A stretch of 64,000 nucleotides of DNA from positions 1,426,001 through 1,490,000 of the forward strand of contig NZ_CAKLDM010000002.1 in assembly GCF_921294215.1 (NCBI RefSeq), read 5' to 3'. Below the pieces are notes generated by a model that saw only the letters and a program-made list of their open reading frames with translations, did no database searches and had not been told where the DNA came from. Both the position numbers and the translations under genes were made by a program. This DNA is from Vibrio marisflavi CECT 7928. GTDB lineage: Bacteria; Pseudomonadota; Gammaproteobacteria; Enterobacterales; Vibrionaceae. Positions within the stretch are counted from its first letter, which is position 1, and each line of letters starts with the position of its first letter. Below are positions 46,240-55,766 of this stretch, piece after piece.

Positions 46240-46854
46240 TTAAATTCCCGCTAGCTTTCTATATTTTTCACCGTAACTTAACCGCAAGTGTTCTAATCCA
46301 ACCTTAAGATTTCCGGCTAATATTCTTGGGCTGGTTTGGTAATAAGAACCCCAGACTTTGTCAGCATTAGGGATATGCTCTTTGTCTGCGTAAGCAATAA
46401 TTTCTGGTTGTAGACCGAGCCTAGACATCAACGCATGCAGAGGGTCAGTTGCTGTGCAAATGCCCCACTCATACCCTTGAGATACCAGCAGCTCTGCAAT
46501 CATGTAAAAGTGCAAAGGTGACGTGCCTTTGGTAAAGAGGGAAAGTTGACCAAATTCAACAAGCTGAGATCGCTCAACAGGTTCTTTGAAAGTCTCTGAC
46601 AATATTTCATTCGACGGTTTTGGAAGGTATTGCTCCAAAAACAGTGGCCTGTTGTTCGCACTTTGAAAGCCACAAATCGAAATGATTTTTGTACCTTTCA
46701 TCATGACGAGAAATTGCGGCATGTAAGAACAAAGTACCGCTCCGAAAGCATGTTTATATCGAATACGAATTTGGTAAGTCACTTCTTTCCATAGAGGGTG
46801 ACTAGAGTCGACCACTTCCAATCTTTGGCAGTGTTTAATTAAGTCTTTTCTCAT
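46240..46854 (-). CDS. Thermostable hemolysin family protein (GNAT-like acyltransferase fold)
   Basis: The 204-residue protein starts at ATG 46854 (GAGGG upstream; a TTG six codons earlier is unlikely). Typical family blocks are YQIRIRYKHAFGAVL, LFLEQYLPKP, VEFGQLSLF and MSRLGLQPEIIAYAD. These correspond to the family of Vibrio 'thermostable direct-unrelated' delta hemolysin (Pfam T_hemolysin). The arrangement is like GNAT or LuxI-type acyl transferases: an acidic strand, then a helix after LLVSQGYEWG. The hemolysin name is historical; next to an acyl-AMP ligase, an acyltransferase role is more plausible. It is the first gene of the cluster. Confidence 0.85.
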   Translation of the reverse strand: MRKDLIKHCQRLEVVDSSHPLWKEVTYQIRIRYKHAFGAVLCSYMPQFLVMMKGTKIISICGFQSANNRPLFLEQYLPKPSNEILSETFKEPVERSQLVEFGQLSLFTKGTSPLHFYMIAELLVSQGYEWGICTATDPLHALMSRLGLQPEIIAYADKEHIPNADKVWGSYYQTSPRILAGNLKVGLEHLRLSYGEKYRKLAGI

Positions 46855-46900
46855 TGATAAGCCCTCTCTCAATCTTTAGATATAAATTTAAAGAGCGAAA

Positions 46901-46917
46901 CTTAAGAGAAACTTAAG
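46901..46917. promoter_or_regulatory. QseB/PmrA-type box upstream of the eight-gene cluster
   Basis: CTTAAG-AGAAA-CTTAAG, two perfect hexamers with 5-base spacing (11-base period), lies 47 bases upstream of the first gene. On the minus strand it is followed about 17 bases later by TTTATATCT, a possible -10 element. The arrangement matches a PmrA/QseB activator box at the -35 position. Confidence 0.75.
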
Positions 46918-47054
46918 GGAAGCAAATAATATGATTTTTAGTGCTAGGTAGGATGGTAACGGCGAGTAAAGAAGGGTTTAGTAGACTTTGTATTGAAGCA
47001 GGATCTGAGGGAGACTCCTTCTCTCCTCTGATCAAATGGTGAGTAAGTGGCAGA

Positions 47055-47687
47055 TTACTGAATATCCACTCGTCGATTTTTCTCACGTCCTTCGCTAGTG
47101 TTATTGCTTGCGATAGGCTGTGTCTCACCTTCACTTGTCATATGAAAATGTTTAGGACTCATGCCTTTATCAATTAAATACTTAGCCACGGCATAAGAGC
47201 GTTTTAGTCCGAGTTGATAGTTGAACTCTTCGCTACCCACAGAATCAGCATGCCCAACCACGTCCAGTACTTGTGGGTGTTCTTGCATCTTCTTAAATAA
47301 CTGTTGCAACACGTACTTTGAGCGATCAGTTAAATTTGATTTGGCGAAATCAAAATATACGCGGGCTAATACATTACCCTCATCAACCATTTTAGCGGTG
47401 CTGCGACTCATTAATAGCTCAGAGCAGTTTCTATCTATGCCCATCTGGTCAAATAAGCTGTGTACTAAGTTTGAATCTGGTTCTAAATTATCAAACGCTT
47501 GTACCTGACTGTACGCACCTTGATTTAAATAAACTCGAGTACCATCGCTAATATGGATCTCTTTTTTATATTCACCGTCAGAAGTACCACAGTAAAATAC
47601 GATAGATTGGTTTAAATTATCTTCTGCCTGTGCCGTAAATGAAATACTAACAATTATCGCGCTAAACAATAGGTATAGTTTATTCAT
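47055..47687 (-). CDS. OmpA-family protein at the end of the tad locus
   Basis: The 210-residue protein has a signal peptide (MNKLYLLFSAIIVSISFTAQA) and a mid region with two Cys. The C-terminal OmpA peptidoglycan-binding domain is at about 105-210: VYFDFAKSNLTDRSKYVLQQ, VVGHADSVGSEEFNYQLGLKRSYAVAKYL and NNTSEGREKNRRVDI, with the Asp and Arg that contact diaminopimelate. It lies 110 bases after tadG on the same strand. OmpA-like proteins commonly close Vibrio tad loci and may tie the pilus machine to the cell wall. Confidence 0.88.
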   Translation of the reverse strand: MNKLYLLFSAIIVSISFTAQAEDNLNQSIVFYCGTSDGEYKKEIHISDGTRVYLNQGAYSQVQAFDNLEPDSNLVHSLFDQMGIDRNCSELLMSRSTAKMVDEGNVLARVYFDFAKSNLTDRSKYVLQQLFKKMQEHPQVLDVVGHADSVGSEEFNYQLGLKRSYAVAKYLIDKGMSPKHFHMTSEGETQPIASNNTSEGREKNRRVDIQ

Positions 47688-47796
47688 AGTTATCGCTCTC
47701 TCTATCTAAATAGAATAAGTGTTATAAATGAAACGCCACCATATTTGCGCTTCCAAAAAATAAAACTTTTTCATGACTTATTTCTTGACCAACTAA

Positions 47797-49116
47797 CTAT
47801 CTAAGACGGCCAATCTCTTCTGCTATAAGGCTAAGTATTTGCGCGTAAAGCTCTTGTGGGTTTTCTGCTTTATAGACATTATCTTCACCGACACAATTAA
47901 CTAACGCAGGGTTTCCAAATGGGTTATAGTCGAACCCAATTACTGCCATATTGACTTTCTTAGTTTGACCGTCATTGCCAAACAGCAAATTTGCTCTTAT
48001 GGCATCGCACATTCCAGCATCAACGAGTGCATTAGCAGTTGCGAAGTCAGAAGTCCCCCAACCTTGGTAAAGCCAATCGATATCCATACCATCAGAAAGC
48101 AATATAATTAGCCTTCGCTCATTGACTCCACTTCGCATTAATTGAGCACTGCGTATCCAACCTTGATATGAACCAGTTACAGCCCCTGGTCTAAAGCCAG
48201 CAATACTGCTTTTGAAATCTTGAATATCACTAGTTAACCTAATATCTTCAAATTTAGGGTTCTGACGCGAGCCAGCAGACTTCTTATATCCAGTATTCTT
48301 ACCACGGTTGCCATTTTCATCGACACCACAATTGTTATCATCTTTTTCAACAAATATATTCGCCAGCGTTTCATCAACATCAGTATATAAACGACCACCA
48401 GATTCATAGGTCTCATTTTGATACATCCAGCACTCTAGTGTTTCTCCGGTAATAGAATCTTGGTATTCAGAATAAGTATTTCCGTTATACGGTACCATAC
48501 CTATCATATTCTGCAGGTTTGCTTGTTCGTTCATACCTTGTAACTCATCAGCCACACTCTGAACAATTTCAATCAAATCTCGATATTTTGCTTTGTTACT
48601 ACCTGACCAGCCACTGCCCATCGATCCAGAAAAATCGGCCGCGATCATGATATCGATACCTTCGCTCTCTAATTTATGAGCAATCGAATCGCCACCAGCC
48701 GAGAATGTTTCTCCAAAGCCTTCAATCGCATCATTTCCGGCAAACCAAGTTTTAAAACTCGCAGTCGCTTTCACATCGTATTCAAAGTAACGGTTTTCAC
48801 CGCGAGCTAAACCGGCTACACAATCGGGTATTTGTTCGCAAGTCAACCGGGTAACTTGTACGTTGGTGATAGACACAATGCTATGCTCATAAGCATTTAG
48901 ATAGTCTCTCACTAACTCTTGATTGACTGCGGCATCTTCACTGTTTTGAGCGGCAACTGCCAACGAGGCAGCTTCTGTAGCATCCGCAACACGAGCTCGT
49001 GTTTGCATCGCCCTTGTACCATCACTCGCCAAGGTAAATATTCCAAACAGTGCAGGGATAATCATCACGAATAAAATCATTGCGTGTCCACACTGCTTTT
49101 TCTTGAAAAGGCGCAT
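47797..49116 (-). CDS. tadG: TadG-like protein with von Willebrand A domain
   Basis: The protein is about 439 residues, starting at ATG 49116 (a GTG two codons earlier overlaps the tadF stop). The N-terminal pilin-like segment GHAMILFVMIIPALFGIFTLASDGTRAMQTRARVADATEAAS is typical of TadG. A von Willebrand factor A domain from about 155 has the metal-site motif MIAADFSGSMGSGW and later LLSDGMDIDW. It is the largest minor pseudopilin-like component of Flp pilus systems and may act in assembly or adhesion. Confidence 0.88.
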   Translation of the reverse strand: MRLFKKKQCGHAMILFVMIIPALFGIFTLASDGTRAMQTRARVADATEAASLAVAAQNSEDAAVNQELVRDYLNAYEHSIVSITNVQVTRLTCEQIPDCVAGLARGENRYFEYDVKATASFKTWFAGNDAIEGFGETFSAGGDSIAHKLESEGIDIMIAADFSGSMGSGWSGSNKAKYRDLIEIVQSVADELQGMNEQANLQNMIGMVPYNGNTYSEYQDSITGETLECWMYQNETYESGGRLYTDVDETLANIFVEKDDNNCGVDENGNRGKNTGYKKSAGSRQNPKFEDIRLTSDIQDFKSSIAGFRPGAVTGSYQGWIRSAQLMRSGVNERRLIILLSDGMDIDWLYQGWGTSDFATANALVDAGMCDAIRANLLFGNDGQTKKVNMAVIGFDYNPFGNPALVNCVGEDNVYKAENPQELYAQILSLIAEEIGRLR

Positions 49117-49118
49117 AA

Positions 49119-49667
49119 TCACCTACCTACTATTACAGATGATGACCTAACCCTGGTAAACTCTCCTCCTAATACACGACCAAACAAGTTTTCTGTCTCG
49201 TAACAGATAGTTACTCGATACAACCTTGCTTGGCGCCCCCAACTCGTCACGACCGATAAGTCTTGAAGATCACCTATATTTTGCGGCAAGCGGCAGTCGT
49301 AGTTACCTAACTCAAAAACACTAGCGTTGTTAGGTACTCCAACCCCTGAAAACGTTAAGCCTTCTACAACCATCCCTAAGCCATCTAATTCAAAGCTTCC
49401 TGCCGTTCTGCGGAGTGAGTTACTCGCGATATTGAACAAAGCCGTTGCATCAGGCTCTGTCATCTGAAAGTCCTCGCCATACAATTGAGTACGTTCTTTC
49501 GCTACATTGACCAATGAATATGACAATCGGTCTAGTTTGCCTTTGTAAGCAAGCTTAACAATGACATCCATGCTAAATACCAGTAACAATGCTAACGCTA
49601 CGCCAACAACGGCAAACTCAATAGTGAAATTCCCTTTTTGCTTAGAAGTCGAATTGGTCACGTTCAT
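49119..49667 (-). CDS. tadF: TadF-like minor pseudopilin
   Basis: The protein is about 182 residues from ATG 49667; the ribosome-binding AGGAG lies very close, and GTG 49661 is an alternative. The N-terminal KQKGNFTIEFAVVGVALALLLVFSMDV is a prepilin-like sequence with Glu at +5 after the Gly cleavage site for TadV. The rest is an extracytoplasmic domain with two Cys (DCRLPQ and TICYET) that may pair. It overlaps tadE by 26 bases. Confidence 0.85.
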   Translation of the reverse strand: MNVTNSTSKQKGNFTIEFAVVGVALALLLVFSMDVIVKLAYKGKLDRLSYSLVNVAKERTQLYGEDFQMTEPDATALFNIASNSLRRTAGSFELDGLGMVVEGLTFSGVGVPNNASVFELGNYDCRLPQNIGDLQDLSVVTSWGRQARLYRVTICYETENLFGRVLGGEFTRVRSSSVIVGR

Positions 49668-50136
49668 ACTCCTGTATAACAATCACTTCACGGCTTAAAA
49701 TAGTCTCTGTATCCATGAAGAAAGTGAAAATAGGGCTGAAATCATAGCTGATGTTGTACACTGCAATCGCACTATTATCTTCATTTCCACATTCAGCCAC
49801 ATTTTGTCCATCAGGTACTTCACATGGGTTAACTAGGCCTTCGAGATCGGCGATACTTTGCACATAGTTGATCGATAAACGAAAGTTTGCAGGGTCAATA
49901 ATCGACCCCCAAAGGCCAGAGTGATCTTCAATTTCTTGACGAAAAGCGACTAAGTATCCGGCTTGCTCTGTTTTTACTTCTCGCGCCGCTTCGGTAATGA
50001 CAAAGTCATTGATGGCTGATATGTAAGACATGTAGCTCATTTCAACCCAAAGCATACACATCAACCAAAACGCCACAAATCCACCAACAAACTCAATGGC
50101 TGCAACGCCTTGATTTTTCTTCTTACTCCACCTCAT
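49642..50136 (-). CDS. tadE: TadE-like minor pseudopilin
   Basis: The 164-residue protein opens MRWSKKKNQGVAAIEFVGGFVAF, the prepilin peptidase site G|VAAIEF with a hydrophobic helix (about 11-33). A periplasmic domain with two Cys (NPCEVPDG and AECGNE) follows. The start overlaps the tadD stop (ATGA). TadE and TadF are processed by TadV and needed for Flp fibril formation. Confidence 0.88.
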   Translation of the reverse strand: MRWSKKKNQGVAAIEFVGGFVAFWLMCMLWVEMSYMSYISAINDFVITEAAREVKTEQAGYLVAFRQEIEDHSGLWGSIIDPANFRLSINYVQSIADLEGLVNPCEVPDGQNVAECGNEDNSAIAVYNISYDFSPIFTFFMDTETILSREVIVIQEYERDQFDF

Positions 50137-50915
50137 CGCGCCCCCTCAAACAGGGCTTGATTGGCTGTTACTGACGTTTCAAGTTGGTTCTCAGGTTGTG
50201 TGGTTTTCAACTTTCTTAGCGATAGATAGCGCTGCTGGATCTCTTTGTCTGTGAATTTTGGTTTTAGAACCTGCTTCATCAACTCAAGGTTGTCAGACTT
50301 AGCCATCGCCAACGTAAGGTTCGCGACAACCTGATCGTCTGCTTCATCATTGGTATAGATAGGAAGCAATCGCTCTATTGCACTTGAATAATCTTGCTCA
50401 ATGATGTCTAGAACCGCTAAGTTGTTCTTGATTTTGATATCACTGTAAAAATGAGCCCGCGCTAAATTAAAGAAGTCTCTTGCTTGGCCTAAATCACCGT
50501 TGGCAGCATAAATAACACCTAACAAGTTTTCGATTTCAGCGTTCTGCTTATCCAGTGCATAAGCTTGCTCAGCAGAATCTTTTGAGCTTGGTAAATCGCC
50601 TAACTCAAACTCAGCGTATGCTTGAATTAACAATGAACTAACTTGTGGAGAGCCTTGATTTAGCTGACTAATAGTAAACAGCGCCGACTCAGGGTCACCG
50701 TAATCAAGATATGCTGTAGCCAGTTTTTCACGAGTATCACGCGTATCATTTTGCTTAAGCTGCTCTTTGTAGTGAGTGATTAGGTCTTGGAAATTTCCAC
50801 TGTTTTTCATCACTAACTCGCGAGTCGATTCATTGTTATATGAAGACTGACTCGTCGTTGCACAGCCACTCAGTATTGTGATCAGGAATAAACCTGCGAA
50901 ATAATGTTTAAACAC
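50133..50915 (-). CDS. tadD: TadD, TPR-containing pilus assembly lipoprotein
   Basis: The 260-residue protein starts with GTG 50915 and overlaps tadC by 8 bases. The signal peptide has a lipobox (FLITILSGC), so it is a lipoprotein. Several TPR-like helix pairs follow (TREKLATAYLDYGDPESALFTI, ENLLGVIYAANGDLGQARDFFN, KNNLAVLDIIEQDYSSAIERL). TadD is thought to assist secretin assembly in the outer membrane. Confidence 0.88.
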   Translation of the reverse strand: MFKHYFAGLFLITILSGCATTSQSSYNNESTRELVMKNSGNFQDLITHYKEQLKQNDTRDTREKLATAYLDYGDPESALFTISQLNQGSPQVSSLLIQAYAEFELGDLPSSKDSAEQAYALDKQNAEIENLLGVIYAANGDLGQARDFFNLARAHFYSDIKIKNNLAVLDIIEQDYSSAIERLLPIYTNDEADDQVVANLTLAMAKSDNLELMKQVLKPKFTDKEIQQRYLSLRKLKTTQPENQLETSVTANQALFEGAR

Positions 50916-51780
50916 CTTGAAGCATCCTCATAACACCTGGAGCAGCAATCAAAATAATGATTGGAACCATAATGAACAAAATAAGAGGAACGGAAATCTT
51001 CGCCGATAACTTACCAACCCTCTCTTCCAACTCAAGCATTTTCAGCTCGCGTATATCTGCAGCCAACGTGGTTAATACTTCATAAACAGAACTACCGTAT
51101 TTGATGCTCTGCTTAAATGTCATCACAAAACTTCGCACTTCATTTGTGGGTATTCTTTCGTACAACTCATCGAGTGCTTGTTCTAAACCCACTATACGAG
51201 CACGTTCATTTGTACGTTTTAATACGTGAGCTAAGTCATAGTCGAATTCATGCAATTCTCTACCTACATATGACATTGCAGATTCAACCGTCATACCTGT
51301 CTGAATACACATTGCGAGTAGATCTAATAGATAAGGCAATTGGTTAGAAATTTTGGCGCGAAGCTGCTTCGCCCGGCCGTCTAGCCACATATCAGGCAAT
51401 GAAATACAAACAATCAACCAGCCAGCTCCAGCAGCAACAAGAGTCATAGTTGACCACTTATCGGTGCCATACCACACCACAGCTCCAATACCAACAAGAG
51501 CCATGATGTACTTTAAGGGCATATACAAATGAGCATATTTGAAGTCGTAAAAACCGGCTGCGTAGAATTTCTCTTCAATCTTATCTACATTTGTTGAAAC
51601 CGAGCTTGGCAAAAACTGTTCGACCTGATCGTAAAAAGTTGAAGCCGTACCATCGCTTAATGAATAACGGTTCAGTACTTGTCTACGTGTCGCTAGTACA
51701 TAAACAATCCATGCCACCAAAACTACGCCAAGAAAGACGGCCGCCATGGCGAGGAAAAGTAAATTTTGACCACTCATCAT
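50908..51780 (-). CDS. tadC: TadC inner-membrane platform protein
   Basis: The protein is about 290 residues from ATG 51780, overlapping the tadB stop. It is a type II secretion F-domain protein with membrane segments at about 8-28, 88-120 and 265-288. The GspF motif lies in LPYLLDLLAMCIQTGMTVESAM and FVMTFKQSIKYGSSVYEVL. With TadB it forms the platform on which the TadA motor acts. Confidence 0.92.
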   Translation of the reverse strand: MMSGQNLLFLAMAAVFLGVVLVAWIVYVLATRRQVLNRYSLSDGTASTFYDQVEQFLPSSVSTNVDKIEEKFYAAGFYDFKYAHLYMPLKYIMALVGIGAVVWYGTDKWSTMTLVAAGAGWLIVCISLPDMWLDGRAKQLRAKISNQLPYLLDLLAMCIQTGMTVESAMSYVGRELHEFDYDLAHVLKRTNERARIVGLEQALDELYERIPTNEVRSFVMTFKQSIKYGSSVYEVLTTLAADIRELKMLELEERVGKLSAKISVPLILFIMVPIIILIAAPGVMRMLQGV

Positions 51781-52700
51781 TTGTCCACCCCATTCATTAA
51801 CCACCAAACCAAAAATAACCCAAACGATTCACTTGCTAATACGTAATAGAGAATGGGTCTACCGGCTTCGTTAAACATGACGAATTCGTAGTTTTCAGGG
51901 CTAAGGTATTGAAGCATGAAAAGGAAAATAAAAGGTATAGCTGCAACAATCTTAGCTGACACTCGAACTTCTGAAGTCATTGATTTTTTTCTTTTTTCCA
52001 TAGCACGATTGTTGTACATAATACGATTCAATCGAGTAATGATTTCTTTCAATTGACCACCACGGTTGATGTTTGCAATTAGGGTAATCACGAAAAAGTG
52101 GAAAGTCGGATAAGGGAAACGGTTGCGAGATTTCTTAAACGCACTTTCTGGCGCCTCACCAAGTTGGATGCGTTCTGCCATGAGCTTAAACTCATTGCCC
52201 ACTGCACCTTCTAGTGAGTCACCAACAAACTTAATTGACTGGTTGATACTTTCACCAGTACTCATCGCGCTTGCTAACACGTTCAAAGCATCCGGAAAGG
52301 TATCTTCGAAGTGCTTTCTCTCTCTATTGCGAAGCCATCTGATACCAAGGACAATACCTAAAACTTCGGTTAAACCAACAACCACAAATTGATTACCACG
52401 TATAAAGTTGTGATTGACGTATAGACCTATCATGGCAACGACGATCATAAACGCTAAGATCTTCAATGGTGCATACGAACCAATTTGGCTACGAGTATTT
52501 CTGAAAAACGTTTTAAGTTTGTCCGTAGTGGTTTCTTTGGTGAAGGATTTTAAGTTAACGGCTTGGTTTGCACCGTTTCCCAATGAATTAGCACCACCCA
52601 ACTCTTCTTCTAAATAATCCGTGTGTTGTTGGCGACGTGTCATTAAGACGCACAGCACTAAACCTACAACAATAAATACAATCCAAAGCCAAGAACTCAT
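51777..52700 (-). CDS. tadB: TadB inner-membrane platform protein
   Basis: The 307-residue T2SS-F family protein has an N-terminal membrane anchor, a pair of central helices (about 85-125), the F-domain FPDALNVLASAMSTGESINQSIKFVGDSL and two C-terminal membrane segments. It starts 4 bases inside the tadA stop. Its partner is TadC. Confidence 0.92.
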   Translation of the reverse strand: MSSWLWIVFIVVGLVLCVLMTRRQQHTDYLEEELGGANSLGNGANQAVNLKSFTKETTTDKLKTFFRNTRSQIGSYAPLKILAFMIVVAMIGLYVNHNFIRGNQFVVVGLTEVLGIVLGIRWLRNRERKHFEDTFPDALNVLASAMSTGESINQSIKFVGDSLEGAVGNEFKLMAERIQLGEAPESAFKKSRNRFPYPTFHFFVITLIANINRGGQLKEIITRLNRIMYNNRAMEKRKKSMTSEVRVSAKIVAAIPFIFLFMLQYLSPENYEFVMFNEAGRPILYYVLASESFGLFLVWWLMNGVDK

Positions 52701-53977
52701 ATTGCCTCCTTGATCTTAAACGCTTCAATTAACTCTTGCTCCAACCCAAAATAGCGCGAATTTTCTACAAGAGCTGAACGCTGCATAAGACCTGAAGAGG
52801 TATAGTGTCCATTGACTTTACCGCCTTCGTGATCCGCATAAGGGTGAAATTTAAATATGTCCTCCATGACAATATTGTTGCCTTCCATCCCTACTACTTC
52901 GGAAATGGAGACAATTTTACGACTTCCGTCATACAGACGACTAACTTGAATAACGATGTCAATCGCACTTGTAATCGTTCTACGAATAGCATCAAGTGGT
53001 AGGTTTACAGATGCCATCATGACCATTGCCTCAACACGGGCAAGTGCATCTTTCGCAGAGTTAGCATGCAGCGTAGACATTGAACCGTTGTGACCAGTAT
53101 TCATTGCCTGAAGCATTTCAAACGCTTCTCCAGCACGACACTCACCGACTACAATTCGGTCCGGTCTCATACGCAGAGCATTGACCATCAAATCACGCTG
53201 GGTAATTGCTCCACTACCTTCTGTACCTGTTGTTTTGGTTTCAAGGCGCACCACATGCGGCTGCTTCAGCTTTAGCTCAGCCGCATCCTCAATAGTCACT
53301 ACTCGCTCACGCTCTGAAATGTATTGAGAAAGTGCATTTAGCATTGTGGTTTTACCTGAACCGGTACCACCAGAAATAAGAATATTGAGACGGCATTGCG
53401 CAGCTAGCTTAAGTACCTTAGCGATTTCCGGAGTCATCGTTCCTCGCTCGGCTAACTCATTTAAAGAAATACTATCTTTTCTGAATTTACGAATTGAAAT
53501 AGACGTGCCATCTACGGCAACTGGGGGAATCACAACATTGACACGGCTACCATCTTCCATACGCGCATCACAAGTTGGCGACGATTCATCTACGCGACGC
53601 CCAACGCGTGATGCAATTCGTTTTGCGATGTTGAGAAGCTGTTTTTCATCGATGAAAGTAACGTCAGTATCCATAACTATTCCGTTACGCTCGATGAAAA
53701 CTTTATCTGGACCATTCACCATAATGTCGCTGATTGTGTCGTCATCCATCAAAAGCTGAAGAGGACCCAATCCTTGCAATTCATCGACAAGACTTTTGAC
53801 ATACTCAGAACGAACCATAGTGCCGACTGACCAGCCTTCACGAGCAACCAACATGTCTATCGCATCAGACAATTGCGCGCTAAGCTGCTCTTTTGTCAAC
53901 GAGTTAACCGCATCTGGTTCTAGAGCATCAAAAATCTGTTCACGAATCTTAACAAAGATCGACTTATGGTTAAGCAT
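52697..53977 (-). CDS. tadA: TadA/CpaF secretion ATPase
   Basis: The 426-residue CpaF-type hexameric ATPase drives Flp pilus extension and possibly retraction. The N-terminal domain includes [22 protein letters not shown]. Walker A is [16 protein letters not shown], Asp box [11 protein letters not shown], Walker B region [20 protein letters not shown], and His box [17 protein letters not shown]. These are all canonical. The start has AGGCC upstream and lies 3 bases after tadZ. Confidence 0.95.
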   Translation of the reverse strand: MLNHKSIFVKIREQIFDALEPDAVNSLTKEQLSAQLSDAIDMLVAREGWSVGTMVRSEYVKSLVDELQGLGPLQLLMDDDTISDIMVNGPDKVFIERNGIVMDTDVTFIDEKQLLNIAKRIASRVGRRVDESSPTCDARMEDGSRVNVVIPPVAVDGTSISIRKFRKDSISLNELAERGTMTPEIAKVLKLAAQCRLNILISGGTGSGKTTMLNALSQYISERERVVTIEDAAELKLKQPHVVRLETKTTGTEGSGAITQRDLMVNALRMRPDRIVVGECRAGEAFEMLQAMNTGHNGSMSTLHANSAKDALARVEAMVMMASVNLPLDAIRRTITSAIDIVIQVSRLYDGSRKIVSISEVVGMEGNNIVMEDIFKFHPYADHEGGKVNGHYTSSGLMQRSALVENSRYFGLEQELIEAFKIKEAI

Positions 53978-53980
53978 GGC

Positions 53981-55216
53981 CTACCCCCGGGCAAACAGTC
54001 GGTTCAATAAGTTCTTCTTCGCTGGTTCCCTGGACTCGCCTAATAGCAAAGCGGTGATTTGGTTAATACTTTCGCTGATTTTAAGATCCGTATTGTAGAT
54101 ACCTTTCCCTTTTAAGACCTCTAGGCTTAAACTCGGCTCAAACGGACAAACAACGTCAACTTTCTGTTTCAGGTGTCTATCAACTTCTTGCATAGTGACA
54201 TTAGCTACACGCTGTGGGCGTGTATTGTTAACGATGTATAAACAACGGCCATTCGCGTTATAGTCTTCAAGAAGCTGCATGATGCGTTTTGCTTCACGCA
54301 ATCCCGATACACTTCGTTCAATCACGAGCAAGATAATGTCGGAATTTTTGGCAATATGTTTGATGTCTTGCTTAATCGACGCTGAGCCAGAGTAGTCCCC
54401 CAAGATAAAGTTATTCTTAGTTGCTAATGTCGCTAACTGAATCTCGGTATACTCTTTAAGCTCAGCATCTGACAAGTCATCAGACTCTATAGCCAACAGT
54501 GACAATAAATTGTTGACTGGTTGCGTCATGCTCATGGTGTAGCTTTCATCAAAGCTCGCCGTCACTTCGCTTGATTTAACTTCACGCTTTTTAAACTGCT
54601 TTAAACCAAGCATGATATCGATATTTCCGCCGACAAAATTGCGGTCAACAATAAGACATGAGCTGTTGTACTTCTCTGAAAGCTCTTTGCCTAATTCGGC
54701 AGTTATTAAGGAAGTACCCACACCGCCTTTCACCCCTAGCACTGCTACACGCTTTGCAAATCTAACGCGGCTTAAGCTGTCGTTATGCGTTTCGCTCACT
54801 ACGGTGTTTACAAAATCGATCACTTCATGCTTGCTGCATGGCCAGAACAGGTAATAAAAACCCATCTCTTTTAGGTTGCGTACCGTATGTATTGTATCTT
54901 CACTACCAATCACGATAACCGACAATCCGTTAGGTAGCAGATTGGCGATACGTTTCATATCTTTAGTGACGTCATCACTTTCTGTCAGCTCTATCAGAAC
55001 GATTTCGCAACGGCTTTCACGTATGAAGCGACCAATATTTTCGTCGGTAGCTTCTAGGGCATTAGACAGCTCAACACCTTCAAACCTAAATGCTTCTTCC
55101 ACAAAGATTTTGCATTTATCGGTTTGATAAAATAGTGCCGTCGCCTGTCTATCTCCCTTTAGTGGCTGACCATCCTTAGTCGGCTTTTGATCTTTATTAC
55201 CAACTAAATCAAACAT
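53981..55216 (-). CDS. tadZ: TadZ/CpaE pilus localisation ATPase-like protein
   Basis: The 411-residue protein has an atypical receiver-like N-terminal domain (about 25-145) and a MinD/ParA-type P-loop domain starting at KRVAVLGVKGGVGTSLIT (deviant Walker A KGGVGTS) with LIVDRNFVGGNIDIMLGL. TadZ proteins set the polar location of the Tad machine. The gene is flanked by the lipoprotein and tadA with 3-8 base gaps. Confidence 0.92.
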   Translation of the reverse strand: MFDLVGNKDQKPTKDGQPLKGDRQATALFYQTDKCKIFVEEAFRFEGVELSNALEATDENIGRFIRESRCEIVLIELTESDDVTKDMKRIANLLPNGLSVIVIGSEDTIHTVRNLKEMGFYYLFWPCSKHEVIDFVNTVVSETHNDSLSRVRFAKRVAVLGVKGGVGTSLITAELGKELSEKYNSSCLIVDRNFVGGNIDIMLGLKQFKKREVKSSEVTASFDESYTMSMTQPVNNLLSLLAIESDDLSDAELKEYTEIQLATLATKNNFILGDYSGSASIKQDIKHIAKNSDIILLVIERSVSGLREAKRIMQLLEDYNANGRCLYIVNNTRPQRVANVTMQEVDRHLKQKVDVVCPFEPSLSLEVLKGKGIYNTDLKISESINQITALLLGESREPAKKNLLNRLFARG

Positions 55217-55223
55217 TCGGAGG

Positions 55224-55766
55224 TTACTCCTCTACTACAGCCTTAGCTTTTGTTTCGGATACATTTGTATCAGGTAAATTCGTCAGCATTTTTTGTGGAT
55301 TTACCATAGAAATCCATCGGTTACTCTCTGGGTAGCAACCATCGATGACCTTTTCTTTAGATGAGTCATACACATCCGCATAATCACAAAATGGAACTTG
55401 GCTCTTGTAGGTTGTGGTTAACAACATAAGATCAAAACGATCGTCTGCCCTCGCCCCTTTAGTTACTTCAATCAAATTGGTTGGAACACCTTTGAGTAGC
55501 AAAGTCTTACGAACGGTATTCGCCCAACTTTTACCAGATTTAGTGAACCATTGGATTTCTGCACCGTAATGAAGTAATTGAGTCTCATGCTCAGCAATAA
55601 ACTCGTTAAGCATTTTGCTTTTGCTAGATTTGGCAGGCTTATCCAACGCAATTGAATATGTTACAGGGTAAATATCTACAGATGACCCTTCACGTTCGCT
55701 TACTTTCTCAGTACAACCTGCAAGTGCAACAAGAGGTGCAATCAATAAAACTTTCCAATTAATCAT
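55224..55766 (-). CDS. Tad locus lipoprotein (RcpB/CpaD-like)
   Basis: The 180-residue protein has a signal peptide and lipobox (LIAPLVALAGC). The mature part is alpha/beta with WFTKSGKSWANTVRKTLLLKGVP and a Cys pair (VPFCDY and DGCYPES). Its place between the secretin (4-base overlap) and tadZ, together with its size, matches the CpaD/RcpB pilus-biogenesis lipoproteins thought to gate the secretin. Sequence conservation in that group is low, so the name rests mostly on context. Confidence 0.75.
   Translation of the reverse strand: MINWKVLLIAPLVALAGCTEKVSEREGSSVDIYPVTYSIALDKPAKSSKSKMLNEFIAEHETQLLHYGAEIQWFTKSGKSWANTVRKTLLLKGVPTNLIEVTKGARADDRFDLMLLTTTYKSQVPFCDYADVYDSSKEKVIDGCYPESNRWISMVNPQKMLTNLPDTNVSETKAKAVVEE

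Noticed and set aside
46913..47134. 73-codon minus-strand frame overlapping the end of the OmpA-family gene
   Set aside because: It overlaps the OmpA gene in another frame and has no start signal; the intergenic part is the promoter region of the next cluster.
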